Below are positions 41,301-49,425 of a stretch of DNA of 64,000 nucleotides, in pieces. A model generated the notes under the pieces. That model was not told where the DNA came from. It ran no database searches and saw nothing but the letters and a program-made list of their open reading frames with translations. Location of the stretch: NCBI RefSeq assembly GCF_040702505.1, contig NZ_JBFBLC010000001.1:434001-498000 (forward strand). Direction: 5' to 3'. This DNA is from Terrabacter sp040702505. GTDB lineage: Bacteria > Actinomycetota > Actinomycetes > Actinomycetales > Dermatophilaceae. A program made the position numbers and the translations under genes. Each line of letters starts with the position of its first letter. The stretch's first letter is position 1.

Positions 41301-42635
41301 ATGCCGCGCGACCTCGCCCCGGACCTCGTCGAGCGCCTCACGAAGGCGTTCGAGGCCGACCCCACCGCCCGCCTGCTGCAGAACGCCGTGACGACCACCT
41401 CGGTCGACGACATCGCGCTCGACCGTCGGGTCGTCACGAGCATCGACCACTCGGTCTCGCACCTGCTCGACGACTGGGCCGCGACGTCGCAGGAGAAGAG
41501 CGGCCGCTGCTGGCTCTTCGCCGGCACCAACCTGCTGCGCGCCGGCGCCCGCGAGAAGCTGGGCGTCAAGGACTTCGAGTTCTCGCAGAACCACCTGCTC
41601 TTCTGGGACAAGTTCGAGAAGGCCAACCACTGGCTCGAGTCGATCATCGCCACGGCCGACCGCGACGTGGACGACCGCACCGTCTCGCACCTGCTGTCCA
41701 CCCCGGCCGAGGACGGCGGGCAGTGGAACATGTTCGTCGCGCTGGTCGTCAAGCACGGCCTGGTCCCCAAGGTCGCGATGCCCGAGACGAAGAGCTCGAG
41801 CAACACGCGCCTGATGAACCGCGACATCGGCACGATCCTGCGCCAGGGCGCCCGCGACCTGCGGGCCCGCGCCGCCGAGGGCGCCGACGTCAACGAGCTG
41901 CGCGAGGCCAAGGAGCAGGTGCTCGCCTCGATCCACCGGCTGCTGTGCATCCACCTCGGCACCCCGCCCGAGACCTTCGTCTGGCAGTGGAAGGACAAGG
42001 ACGGCACGTTCCACCGCGACGGCGCGATGACCCCGCTCGAGTTCGCCGAGCGCTACGTCACCATCCCGCTCGAGGACTACGTCTGCGTCGTCAACGACCC
42101 GCGACCGAGCAGCCCCTACGGCCGCACCTTCACCGTCGAGCACCTCGGCAACGTCGTCGGCGCCCCGCCGGTCACCTACCTCAACATCGAGACCGACCTC
42201 ATGAAGTCGCTCGCGGCCAAGGCGATCGTCGGCGGCGAGCCGGTCTGGTTCGGCTGCGACACCGGCCAGATGTCCCACGCCGACCTGGGCCTGTGGGACG
42301 CCGGCCTCTACGACCACGCGTCGGTCTACGGCACCGAGCCGAGCCTCGGCAAGGCCGACCGCCTCCTGCACCACGAGTCGCTGATGACGCACGCCATGCT
42401 CTTCACCGGCGTCGACCTGCACGACGACGTGCCGCGGCGCTGGCGCGTCGAGAACAGCTGGGGCACCGAGCGTGGTGACAAGGGCTTCATGACGATGAAC
42501 GACAGCTGGTTCGCCGAGTTCGTCTTCGAGATCGCCGTACGCCGTGACGCCCTCCCGGCGGAGCTGCAGGAGGCGCTCGGCCAGGACCCGATCGTCCTGC
42601 CCGCCTGGGACCCGATGGGCGCCCTCGCCCGTTGA
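41301..42635 (+). CDS. pepC: Aminopeptidase C (bleomycin hydrolase family)
   Basis: Cytoplasmic papain-like aminopeptidase of 444 residues, the usual length. The catalytic Cys is in KSGRCWLFAG (about residue 70), His in THAMLFTGVD and Asn in VENSWG. Related proteins form hexamers with the active sites inside. The ATG has AAGGAG in the upstream spacer. The next gene begins at a TTG overlapping its stop, so they are cotranscribed. One CGGCATAC motif (41257-41264) lies in the promoter region. Confidence 0.95.
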   Translation: MPRDLAPDLVERLTKAFEADPTARLLQNAVTTTSVDDIALDRRVVTSIDHSVSHLLDDWAATSQEKSGRCWLFAGTNLLRAGAREKLGVKDFEFSQNHLLFWDKFEKANHWLESIIATADRDVDDRTVSHLLSTPAEDGGQWNMFVALVVKHGLVPKVAMPETKSSSNTRLMNRDIGTILRQGARDLRARAAEGADVNELREAKEQVLASIHRLLCIHLGTPPETFVWQWKDKDGTFHRDGAMTPLEFAERYVTIPLEDYVCVVNDPRPSSPYGRTFTVEHLGNVVGAPPVTYLNIETDLMKSLAAKAIVGGEPVWFGCDTGQMSHADLGLWDAGLYDHASVYGTEPSLGKADRLLHHESLMTHAMLFTGVDLHDDVPRRWRVENSWGTERGDKGFMTMNDSWFAEFVFEIAVRRDALPAELQEALGQDPIVLPAWDPMGALAR

Positions 42636-43558
42636 GCGACGCGGCCGCGCTCCCGACCCGGCGCACCACGACGCCCGGGCCGGCGACGGATGCCGACGTG
42701 CCGGCATACGTCGCCGGGCTCGGGCTGCCGGGGCTCGCGGACGTGCACGTGCACTTCCTGCCGGAGTCGATGCAGCGCAAGGTGTGGGGCTACTTCGACG
42801 AGGCGGAACGGCACTACGGCGCGCCGTGGCCCGTGACCTACCGCGTCGGCGAGGAGCGGCGGCTCGAGACGCTCCGGGCCTTGGGGCTCAAGGCGATCCC
42901 GGCGCTCGCCTACCCGCACAAGCCGGGGATGGCGCAGTGGCTCAACGAGTGGTGCGCCGACTTCGCCGCGCGGGTGCCCGACGCTGTGCACTGTGCGACG
43001 TTCTACCCCGAGCCGGGTGTCGGCGACTACGTCGCGGCGTCCCTCGGCGCGGGTGCGCGACTCTTCAAGATGCACGTGCAGGTGGGTGACTTCACGCCCG
43101 ACGACGAGCGGCTCGACCCCGCGTGGGGGCGGCTCGAGGCGGCGCGGGTCCCCGTCGTCATCCACGCCGGGTCTGCCCCGTTGCAGGGGCGGCACACGGG
43201 CCCGGAGGCGGTGCGCGAGGTGCTGCGTCGTCACCCGGGCCTCGTCCTCGTCATCGCCCACCTCGGCATGCCCGAGTACCACGAGTTCGCCGACCTGGCA
43301 GACGAGTTCGCCGGCGTGCACCTTGACACGACGATGAACGGCACCGACTTCACCAACCAGTTCGCCCCCTTTCCCGAGGGCTACGTCGAGCGCCTCGACG
43401 GGCTGCGTGACCGGGTCGTGCTCGGAACGGACTTCCCGAGCATCCCCTACCCGTATGCCCACCAGCTCGAGGCTCTCGCCAGGCTGGGTCTCGGGGACGA
43501 CTGGATGCGGGCCGTGCTCTGGCACAACGGCGCCCGGCTGCTCGGCCTCGAGGGATGA
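42632..43558 (+). CDS. Amidohydrolase family protein
   Basis: A TIM-barrel metal hydrolase of 308 residues. Metal ligands are visible in LADVHVHFLP (HxH), VVIHAG, VIAHLGMPEYHEF and the final LGTDFPSIPYPY. This is the amidohydrolase_2 pattern seen in decarboxylases and lactonases of aromatic pathways. The substrate is unknown. Start is a TTG at 42632 overlapping the pepC stop, which implies translational coupling; a later GTG or ATG start is possible. Confidence 0.85.
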   Translation: MSDAAALPTRRTTTPGPATDADVPAYVAGLGLPGLADVHVHFLPESMQRKVWGYFDEAERHYGAPWPVTYRVGEERRLETLRALGLKAIPALAYPHKPGMAQWLNEWCADFAARVPDAVHCATFYPEPGVGDYVAASLGAGARLFKMHVQVGDFTPDDERLDPAWGRLEAARVPVVIHAGSAPLQGRHTGPEAVREVLRRHPGLVLVIAHLGMPEYHEFADLADEFAGVHLDTTMNGTDFTNQFAPFPEGYVERLDGLRDRVVLGTDFPSIPYPYAHQLEALARLGLGDDWMRAVLWHNGARLLGLEG

Positions 43559-43559
43559 G

Positions 43560-44636
43560 CTACCTCAGATAGCTGGCGAGGAAGGCCTCGGTGCGGCGGA
43601 TCGAGACGTCCCACTGCGGTGACGCGAGCGTGTGCCGGCCACCGGGGTAGACGTCGAGCTGCACCGACTTCCCCTTCGCCTTCAGCGCGGCCACCGTCTC
43701 GCGCGACCAGACCAGGGGGCACTCCTCGTCCGCCGTGCCGTGGTGGATCAGGAGCGGCTCGGTGACGCGGGCGAAGTAGGTGCGTGGGCTCGTGGTGGCC
43801 CAGCGCGCCGGCTGTGCCTCGGGGGTGCCGAGGCGGGCGATGACCGCTCGGGCGGCCGAGGCGCGGGAGGCGTCGCGGCGCACCCACTTGTCGAAGTTGT
43901 CGACGGTGTCCGAGCTGACGGGCGCGTACGCCACGGCCGCCTTGAAGAGCCCCGGCTTCGCGACGAGCGCGTTGAGCACGACGCCACCGCCCATCGACCG
44001 GCCGATCAGCGCGATGCGGCCGTGCTCGACGTACGGCGCCTGGTCGAGTGCGAGCCCGGCGTTGATGGCATCGACGGTATAGCCGGTGCGCAGGTCCGCG
44101 TCGTTGCCCGGGTCGCGGCTCGACTGCGCGTGGTTGCGGTAGTCGATGTGCAGGGTGACGTAGCCACGCCGGGCGAGGAAGTCGCGCTCGCGGAGCATGG
44201 TCTGACCGTTGGTGTAGGCGGCCGGGTCGACGTAGCCGTGCGCGAGCACGACCGCCGGGAAGGGGCCCTTGCCGCGCGGGATGTTGATCCGCCCGGAGAT
44301 CGTCAGGCCGTTGCTCGCGTAGGTGACGAAGTACTGCCGGTACGCGTCGGTGCTGCCGCTCTCGCGCCCGAGCCGCAGCGGTCCGGCGTCGTAGCGCATC
44401 GCGATGAGCGCCGGGATGGAGGCCGGGTCCGGCGTCGGGCTGGCCGTTGGCGGGGGCGGGGTGCTCGTCGTGATGGGGGAGGACGGGGCAGGAGCGCTGG
44501 TCGGGGTGCCGGGAGAAGTCGTCCCGGTCGACGGCGTCGCGGCGCTGCCGGCGGTGGTGGGTCCGGTGCTCGTGCAGGCGCCGAGCAGCAGCGCCCCGCT
44601 CAGGGCGGCCGTGACGAGGGCGGTGCGCGACGGCAT
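43560..44636 (-). CDS. Alpha/beta-hydrolase lipoprotein (prolyl oligopeptidase-like)
   Basis: Secreted, lipid-anchored hydrolase of 358 residues. The signal peptide ends in the lipobox LLGAC, then a Ser/Thr/Pro linker (about 23-70) leads to the hydrolase domain. The nucleophile elbow is GRSMGGGVV, the oxyanion region is VLAHGYVDP, and acid and His candidates are in HHGTADEECP and GGRHTLASP. The ATG lies inside a GTATGCCG motif. It is convergent with the amidohydrolase, leaving almost no gap. Confidence 0.9.
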   Translation of the reverse strand: MPSRTALVTAALSGALLLGACTSTGPTTAGSAATPSTGTTSPGTPTSAPAPSSPITTSTPPPPTASPTPDPASIPALIAMRYDAGPLRLGRESGSTDAYRQYFVTYASNGLTISGRINIPRGKGPFPAVVLAHGYVDPAAYTNGQTMLRERDFLARRGYVTLHIDYRNHAQSSRDPGNDADLRTGYTVDAINAGLALDQAPYVEHGRIALIGRSMGGGVVLNALVAKPGLFKAAVAYAPVSSDTVDNFDKWVRRDASRASAARAVIARLGTPEAQPARWATTSPRTYFARVTEPLLIHHGTADEECPLVWSRETVAALKAKGKSVQLDVYPGGRHTLASPQWDVSIRRTEAFLASYLR

Positions 44637-44669
44637 ACCCCAGTCTCTCCCGGCAAGGACGTCAGACCG

Positions 44670-45806
44670 TCAGGCGAGGGTGGCGGCGGCCTCGAGGACG
44701 GTCCAGGCCTGCAGCTGCGGCGAGAGCTCGAGCGGCAGCACCGGTGGGTTCCCGCCCGGCTCGACGGGGAAGGCCGACGCGTGGGGCCGGCCGTCGACCG
44801 GCAGGCTCGAGCGTTCCTTCCACAGCGTGTCCGCCGAGTCGACGACGAGCCGCCGTGCGGTGGCCCGCGCCTCGTCGGCCAGGTCTTCCCCGGGCGCGGC
44901 AGCAAGCGCGAGATAGCGCGCGAGGATCCCGGTGAAGAGCCCGCCGTCCCCGCCGCCGTGCGTCCGCAGCACCCTGGCGCCGTCGACCTCGACGGTCAGC
45001 CCCGTGTCGACGGCTTCGACGAGAGCCTCGGCCCGGGCCAGGCTCTCGTCGTCGCCCAGGGTGACGAGGGCGCCGAGCACCGTGCCCTGGTTGTAGGACC
45101 AGACGTCGGGGACGAGCACCTCCTCGCCCCCGCGGAGCCGTATGCCGTCGAGCACGAGCCCGCTCTCGGGTGACCACAGCCGGTCGTAGAGCCAGTCGAC
45201 GAGGCGGCGGGCTTCGTCGGTCTGCCCGAGGCGAGCCAGGTGCAGCGCGGCCGGACCGGTGGCGGGCGTGTTCTTGAAGTCCCGGTGCCGGTTCCAGAAG
45301 AGGCCGCCGCCGAGGTCGCTCGTATGGGCTGAGCGCAGCTGCGCCGTCAGGTCCCGTTCCGCCGAGCGGAGGCGTCGCAGCCGCGCCCGCCTTCGAAGCT
45401 CCTGGTGCAGGCCCTGCAGCCGCCAGGAGGCGAGCGCCAGCCAGGCCATGTCGTCGTAGTAGGCGTTGGTCCACCGCAGCCCGTTGCGCAGGCGGATCGT
45501 GGCGAGCAACCGATCCCCCTGCTGTGCATGCACTTCCGCGCCGGCGGGGTCACCACGGCGGAGGTCGCGCAGGCCTGCGTCGACGACCGCGTCGAGGTAG
45601 TGCGCCTGCCACCAGTAGTTCCAAGCGCCCCCGACGCCGACGAACCGGCGACTCCCGCGCCCCGGCCGGACCACGGCGCGCGCGAGGTGCGTTCCCGGCA
45701 TACCGAGGAGCCGGCCGCCGAAGAGCGTCGTCACGGAGCGTTCAGCCTCGGCGGCTCGCTCGTCGAGCCCGGCCGCGAGCAGGGACGAGCGAGGGCGGCC
45801 GGTCAC
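44670..45806 (-). CDS. Glycoside hydrolase family 76 protein
   Basis: A 378-residue (alpha/alpha)6-barrel protein. The double-Asp catalytic motif of endo-alpha-1,6-mannanases is present as YYDDMAWLALAS, with WNYWWQAHYLDAVVDAGL and VWSYNQGTVLGALVTLGD as further GH76 blocks. No signal peptide is visible, unlike many relatives, so a cytoplasmic role or missed start is possible. Start is a GTG whose first bases overlap the stop of the upstream GyrA-like gene (GTGA). That coupling places a sugar hydrolase in an otherwise DNA-related operon. Confidence 0.85.
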   Translation of the reverse strand: MTGRPRSSLLAAGLDERAAEAERSVTTLFGGRLLGMPGTHLARAVVRPGRGSRRFVGVGGAWNYWWQAHYLDAVVDAGLRDLRRGDPAGAEVHAQQGDRLLATIRLRNGLRWTNAYYDDMAWLALASWRLQGLHQELRRRARLRRLRSAERDLTAQLRSAHTSDLGGGLFWNRHRDFKNTPATGPAALHLARLGQTDEARRLVDWLYDRLWSPESGLVLDGIRLRGGEEVLVPDVWSYNQGTVLGALVTLGDDESLARAEALVEAVDTGLTVEVDGARVLRTHGGGDGGLFTGILARYLALAAAPGEDLADEARATARRLVVDSADTLWKERSSLPVDGRPHASAFPVEPGGNPPVLPLELSPQLQAWTVLEAAATLA

Positions 45807-46807
45807 GCGAGCCACCCCGGTCGGTCGTCGTCGTCGGGTTCGATCGTGTTGAGGAGCTCGTCGAGCGCGTGGACGCCGCTCTTGTCCAGGTCGAACCAGG
45901 TGGCGAACCGGTCGTAGACCTGCTCGGGACCGACGCAGTCGACGTGCACCGTCACAGGCCACACGGATCGGACCCAGTCGACACCGTCGATGACGTCGAC
46001 GCCCTTCTTGAGCAGGACGACGATCCGGGTCCCGGTCCTGCCGGAGGTCTCGTCCCGGACGTCCCGGATGAGAACCGGTGGGTCGGCCGCGACGGACGGC
46101 GGCTGGCCGGGCAGGGAGAGGTCGCCGTGCTCCTCCCGGATCCGCTCCTGGTCGATGCGCTCCCGGAGGTTCGCGATGATCGTCTCGGTCGGGACGAGGA
46201 AGGGCGGTGAGGTGATCACCAGCTCGCTGCGGTCCCGGCCGGTCCGGATGGCCGATCCGAGCTGGTAGCGCAGGAACCAGCGGCCCTGCCGGCGCTCGAT
46301 GCCCGCGGCATCAGCGGTGATCGTCCCTGTGGGGGTGCGTGGCAGGCCGGCGCTACCGGCGCCGATGAGGACCGCGCGGATGGTCGTGGCCGGGTCGAGC
46401 GGCGGCACGGGTCCGCCGCGATAGAGAGACCCCTCGATGAGGTCGAGGGGGAGCGGCCCCACCTCCCCGCGCTCGGAGGCGAGCGCGAGCTGGCCGACCG
46501 CGGACAGCCGCACCTCCGTGTAGCGCGCCTCCGCGCCGGGGTCACCCGCGATCGACCCGAAGTTGCCCTGACCGTCGACGAGGGGCAGGTGGCGCACCCA
46601 GTCGACGACGAGGTCGGCGAGGATCTTCTCCGAGTAGCGGCGACCGACTCCGGCCTCCGCGTCGAGACGCTCGAGCACCTCGAGGGTCCGGACGTACCGG
46701 CCGTCCGAGACGCCGCCCAGGTCCTCGATCGCCCGCAGCAACGAGAGCTCGACCGGGGTCAGGCCGCTGGCTGTCGGCCGCGTGGGCGGCACGGGCGAGG
46801 TGATCAT
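45803..46807 (-). CDS. Short GyrA-like DNA breakage-reunion domain protein
   Basis: A 334-residue protein related to the N-terminal cleavage domain of GyrA/ParC. The block LVDGQGNFGSIAGDP (77-90) leads to A-E-A-R95-Y96-T-E-V-R-L-S. Tyr96 is in the position of the catalytic tyrosine of GyrA, with the adjacent Arg. Later segments (RTGRDRSELVITSPPFLV, then LIRDVRDETSGRTGTRIVVLLKKG) follow the order of the GyrA winged-helix/tower region. The beta-pinwheel C-terminal domain is absent. Its ATG overlaps the stop of a nucleotidyltransferase-like gene (ATGA), and its stop overlaps the GH76 start. Activity is unproven. Confidence 0.75.
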   Translation of the reverse strand: MITSPVPPTRPTASGLTPVELSLLRAIEDLGGVSDGRYVRTLEVLERLDAEAGVGRRYSEKILADLVVDWVRHLPLVDGQGNFGSIAGDPGAEARYTEVRLSAVGQLALASERGEVGPLPLDLIEGSLYRGGPVPPLDPATTIRAVLIGAGSAGLPRTPTGTITADAAGIERRQGRWFLRYQLGSAIRTGRDRSELVITSPPFLVPTETIIANLRERIDQERIREEHGDLSLPGQPPSVAADPPVLIRDVRDETSGRTGTRIVVLLKKGVDVIDGVDWVRSVWPVTVHVDCVGPEQVYDRFATWFDLDKSGVHALDELLNTIEPDDDDRPGWLA

Positions 46808-47172
46808 GCCGCCCGCACCGCCAGCTGCCAGACCTGTCCAGCGCGCTCGTGGGCGACTGTCGCTGCCCCGGCGCACGAGGCCGCCTCGTGCGCATGTCCT
46901 TCGTCGACGAAGACGTCCAGCGGACCCCAGGAGGTGTCGACGTGTGACTGCCCGGCGCGGCCCAGGCGCTCCGCGGTGGTCGCCACACCCAGGCGGCCGA
47001 GGGCGGCGGCGAGGGCCGGAAGGTCGTCACGGCATACGGCCACGTCGAGATCGCGCGGAACGCCGTGGCCGGTGGTGAGCCAGCGCGCCGTGCTGCCGAC
47101 GACGACGAAGCGCGCACCACGGCGCAGCAGCTCGGTCGCGAGCACTGCCGGCCGGCCGCGTAGATCGGTCAC
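46804..47172 (-). CDS. Small nucleotidyltransferase-fold protein
   Basis: A 122-residue protein with the minimal NTase pattern: G26-S27 in FVVVGSTARWLTT, the D-x-D pair at D41 and D43 (PRDLDVAV) and a third acidic residue at D86 (GPLDVFV). This is the arrangement of MNT/AbiEii-like or aminoglycoside-adenylyl-type enzymes, but the protein is too short for a C-terminal substrate domain. Start is a GTG. It is the first gene of the operon with the GyrA-like and GH76 genes. A toxin or modifying role is possible but not shown. Confidence 0.7.
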   Translation of the reverse strand: MTDLRGRPAVLATELLRRGARFVVVGSTARWLTTGHGVPRDLDVAVCRDDLPALAAALGRLGVATTAERLGRAGQSHVDTSWGPLDVFVDEGHAHEAASCAGAATVAHERAGQVWQLAVRAA

Positions 47173-47263
47173 GCCGTCACCCTAGGGGCCAGCGACCCGC
47201 GCGTGACCTCTTTGCGGACCGGCTCGTTGACCGACGAGCCCGTTCCCGGACAAAGGAGTCCTC

Positions 47264-48367
47264 GTGCCTCGATCCTCGCGAACCACCCGTCTCGCCCGCA
47301 GTGTCGTCGCGCTTCTCGGTGCGCTCGGCGCGACGGCAGCCCTGACGGCGGCCAGCCCCTCAGCCGCAGCAGGCGCAGCCCAACAGCCTCGCGTGGTGCA
47401 GCTCGGCGACTCCTACTCGGCCGGCAACGGCACGGGCAGCTACGAGGAGCGCGACTGCTACCGGTCCCCCGACAACTACGGCTCGCAGGTCGCCGCCTCG
47501 ATGGGCGCCAGCTACGTCGACGCGGCGTGCAGCGGTGGCGTCGTCGCCGACATCCTCGAGCCTCGCAAGCTCGGCAACGCCTCCAGCAAGACGGGCACCT
47601 ACTCGATCGACCCGGCTCGCTACCCGGACCAGAAGGCCGAGTGGCTCCGCCGCGCTCAGACCGCGCGCCTCTGCGGCGTCCCGGCCCAGCCCGACTTCTC
47701 CTACACGTACACCTTCGTGGCCGGGGCCGGGGTCGGCAGCCTCTACACCGGTACCGTCTCGTGCCAGCTCGTCACGGCGGCGCAGATCGACTCGGTCACG
47801 CCCGACACCGACTACGTCTTCGTGACCATCGGCGGCAACGACATCGGCTTCTCCACCATCGTCGTGGACTGCCTGACCCTGCGCGAGCCCACGAGCTGCA
47901 AGCAGGCGCTCGACGCGGCCACCGCCAAGGCCCCGCAGATGGTCGAGAAGACGAAGGACGCGCTGCGGGCCGTCGAGCAGAGGTCCAACGGTCACGCGCA
48001 GGTCTACCTGCTCAGCTACCCCTACCTCATCAACTCCGAGAGCTACGCCATCCCCGAGGTCGCTCCGGTCTACGACGCCGGCAAGGCCCTCAACAACCTG
48101 CAGCGCCTCGGCGACCAGCTCCAGGCCCAGGGCATCGCCGAGCTGAACGCCGAGCCCGGGGCCGACCACTACCACTTCGTCGACACGGTGAAGCAGGCCT
48201 GGGGCGGGCGCGCCCACGGCCTCGACCCGCACGTCGTGGCGGACAACTCACGCGCTTGGCTCGTGCCGGTGGGGACGCCCGGGCGCGACACGGCCGAGTA
48301 CGTCCACCCGACCCAGCCGGGCTGGGACGCGACTGCCGGAGCCCTGCGGGCTGCCGTCATCGGCTGA
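47264..48367 (+). CDS. Secreted SGNH/GDSL-family hydrolase
   Basis: Exported esterase or lipase of 367 residues. A Sec signal peptide (about 1-38, ending ASPSAAAGA) precedes the GDSYSAGNG block with the nucleophile Ser. The Gly and Asn oxyanion blocks follow (TIGGNDIGFS), and the catalytic Asp/His region is near the C-terminus (DTAEYVHPTQPGW). Several Cys fit extracellular disulfides. It resembles the streptomycete secreted SGNH lipases. Start is a GTG with AAGGAG upstream. Confidence 0.9.
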   Translation: MPRSSRTTRLARSVVALLGALGATAALTAASPSAAAGAAQQPRVVQLGDSYSAGNGTGSYEERDCYRSPDNYGSQVAASMGASYVDAACSGGVVADILEPRKLGNASSKTGTYSIDPARYPDQKAEWLRRAQTARLCGVPAQPDFSYTYTFVAGAGVGSLYTGTVSCQLVTAAQIDSVTPDTDYVFVTIGGNDIGFSTIVVDCLTLREPTSCKQALDAATAKAPQMVEKTKDALRAVEQRSNGHAQVYLLSYPYLINSESYAIPEVAPVYDAGKALNNLQRLGDQLQAQGIAELNAEPGADHYHFVDTVKQAWGGRAHGLDPHVVADNSRAWLVPVGTPGRDTAEYVHPTQPGWDATAGALRAAVIG

Positions 48368-48496
48368 CAACTGACGCCCGACCGCACGACTGCTTGCTGG
48401 CCGGACGACTGCTTTGGTATGCCGTGTGGTTCGTCCGTTGTGAGAGCACTCGACGGGGCGTCAGGCACTCGCCCGAGCCGCGGTGGCAGGTCGCGG

Positions 48497-49384
48497 TCAG
48501 GCCCAGATGGCGGCGGGGATGCCGTCGGAGAAGACCTCCGGCGGGTCCGGCAGCGACCGGGCCACGCCGGCGGTGTGACGGGCTGCCGACCACGCGACCG
48601 CACAGGCGTCGAGGACGTCGTCGGCGGCATACCCCTGTCCCTGGAGCACCGACGGGCGCGCGATGCCGGCGGCGGCCAGGGCCTCGAGGCGCAGGCGGCG
48701 GCCCTCGTCGGTCTTCTTGCTCGCGAGGATCGGCGCGCCGGTCATCGTGGCGAAGGACAGCTCCGGGTGGATCTCGAGCACCGTGACGGTCGGACGGGTC
48801 CGCAACCACGCGTCGATCTCGACGATCTTGTCGCGCAGGGCGAAGGCCTGGGCGCCGACCCCTTGGCCGACGAGCTCGCGGTTGACGGCGTCGGCCTCGA
48901 GGCGGGTCGGCGCGGCATACGCCCCGCGGGTCAGGGTGGAGAAGATCGACGACGCCTTGCCGGGGAGGGCGCGGCGGGCGAGGACGTCGGCCTGGCGGAT
49001 CGAGCTGTCAGGCAGGCCGATCGGGATGTCGATGCCGACGACGCGGATGCCGGTGGACTCGCGCACCATGGCGACGAGCTCGCCGATGGAGGGCGCCACG
49101 ACGACTCGTGGGCGGGGCGCTCCGGGCTCGAGGAGGGCGCCGACCCAGCCGGCGGAGCAGCCGTCGACGCCGAGGACCGGGACGAGCACTTCGACCGGTG
49201 CGGGACGGCCTGCGGCAGCCGCGTCCCCGGAGCGGTCCAGCGCGTCGGCGAGGCGCACCAGCGCCGTGACCGAGTCGGCCGCCGCAGCCCGGACCTCCTC
49301 CGGCCCGCCCGCGACCAGCCCCTGGTCACCAGCCAGCTCGGTCGCGAAGGCACGCACCCGGTCGCGCCACTGCTCGCTGTCCAT
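48497..49384 (-). CDS. DUF429 domain protein
   Basis: A 295-residue cytoplasmic protein. The DUF429 domain starts near residue 70: VLGVDGCSAGWVGALL, then VVGIDIPIGLPD, IHPELSFATM and the C-terminal DVLDACAVAWSAARH. The acidic pattern resembles an RNase H-like nuclease fold, as noted for the family, but function is unknown. About 65 residues of helical extension precede the domain. The 129-bp gap to the SGNH gene holds one GTATGCCG motif and no gene. Confidence 0.85.
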   Translation of the reverse strand: MDSEQWRDRVRAFATELAGDQGLVAGGPEEVRAAAADSVTALVRLADALDRSGDAAAAGRPAPVEVLVPVLGVDGCSAGWVGALLEPGAPRPRVVVAPSIGELVAMVRESTGIRVVGIDIPIGLPDSSIRQADVLARRALPGKASSIFSTLTRGAYAAPTRLEADAVNRELVGQGVGAQAFALRDKIVEIDAWLRTRPTVTVLEIHPELSFATMTGAPILASKKTDEGRRLRLEALAAAGIARPSVLQGQGYAADDVLDACAVAWSAARHTAGVARSLPDPPEVFSDGIPAAIWA

Positions 49385-49425
49385 GGCACCACCCAACCGC
49401 ACCGGCGGATGAGACACGCGGCCGG

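Noticed and set aside
48368..48496. Short gene between the SGNH hydrolase and DUF429 genes
   Set aside because: No frame with a ribosome site and codon bias; only one GTATGCCG motif is visible.
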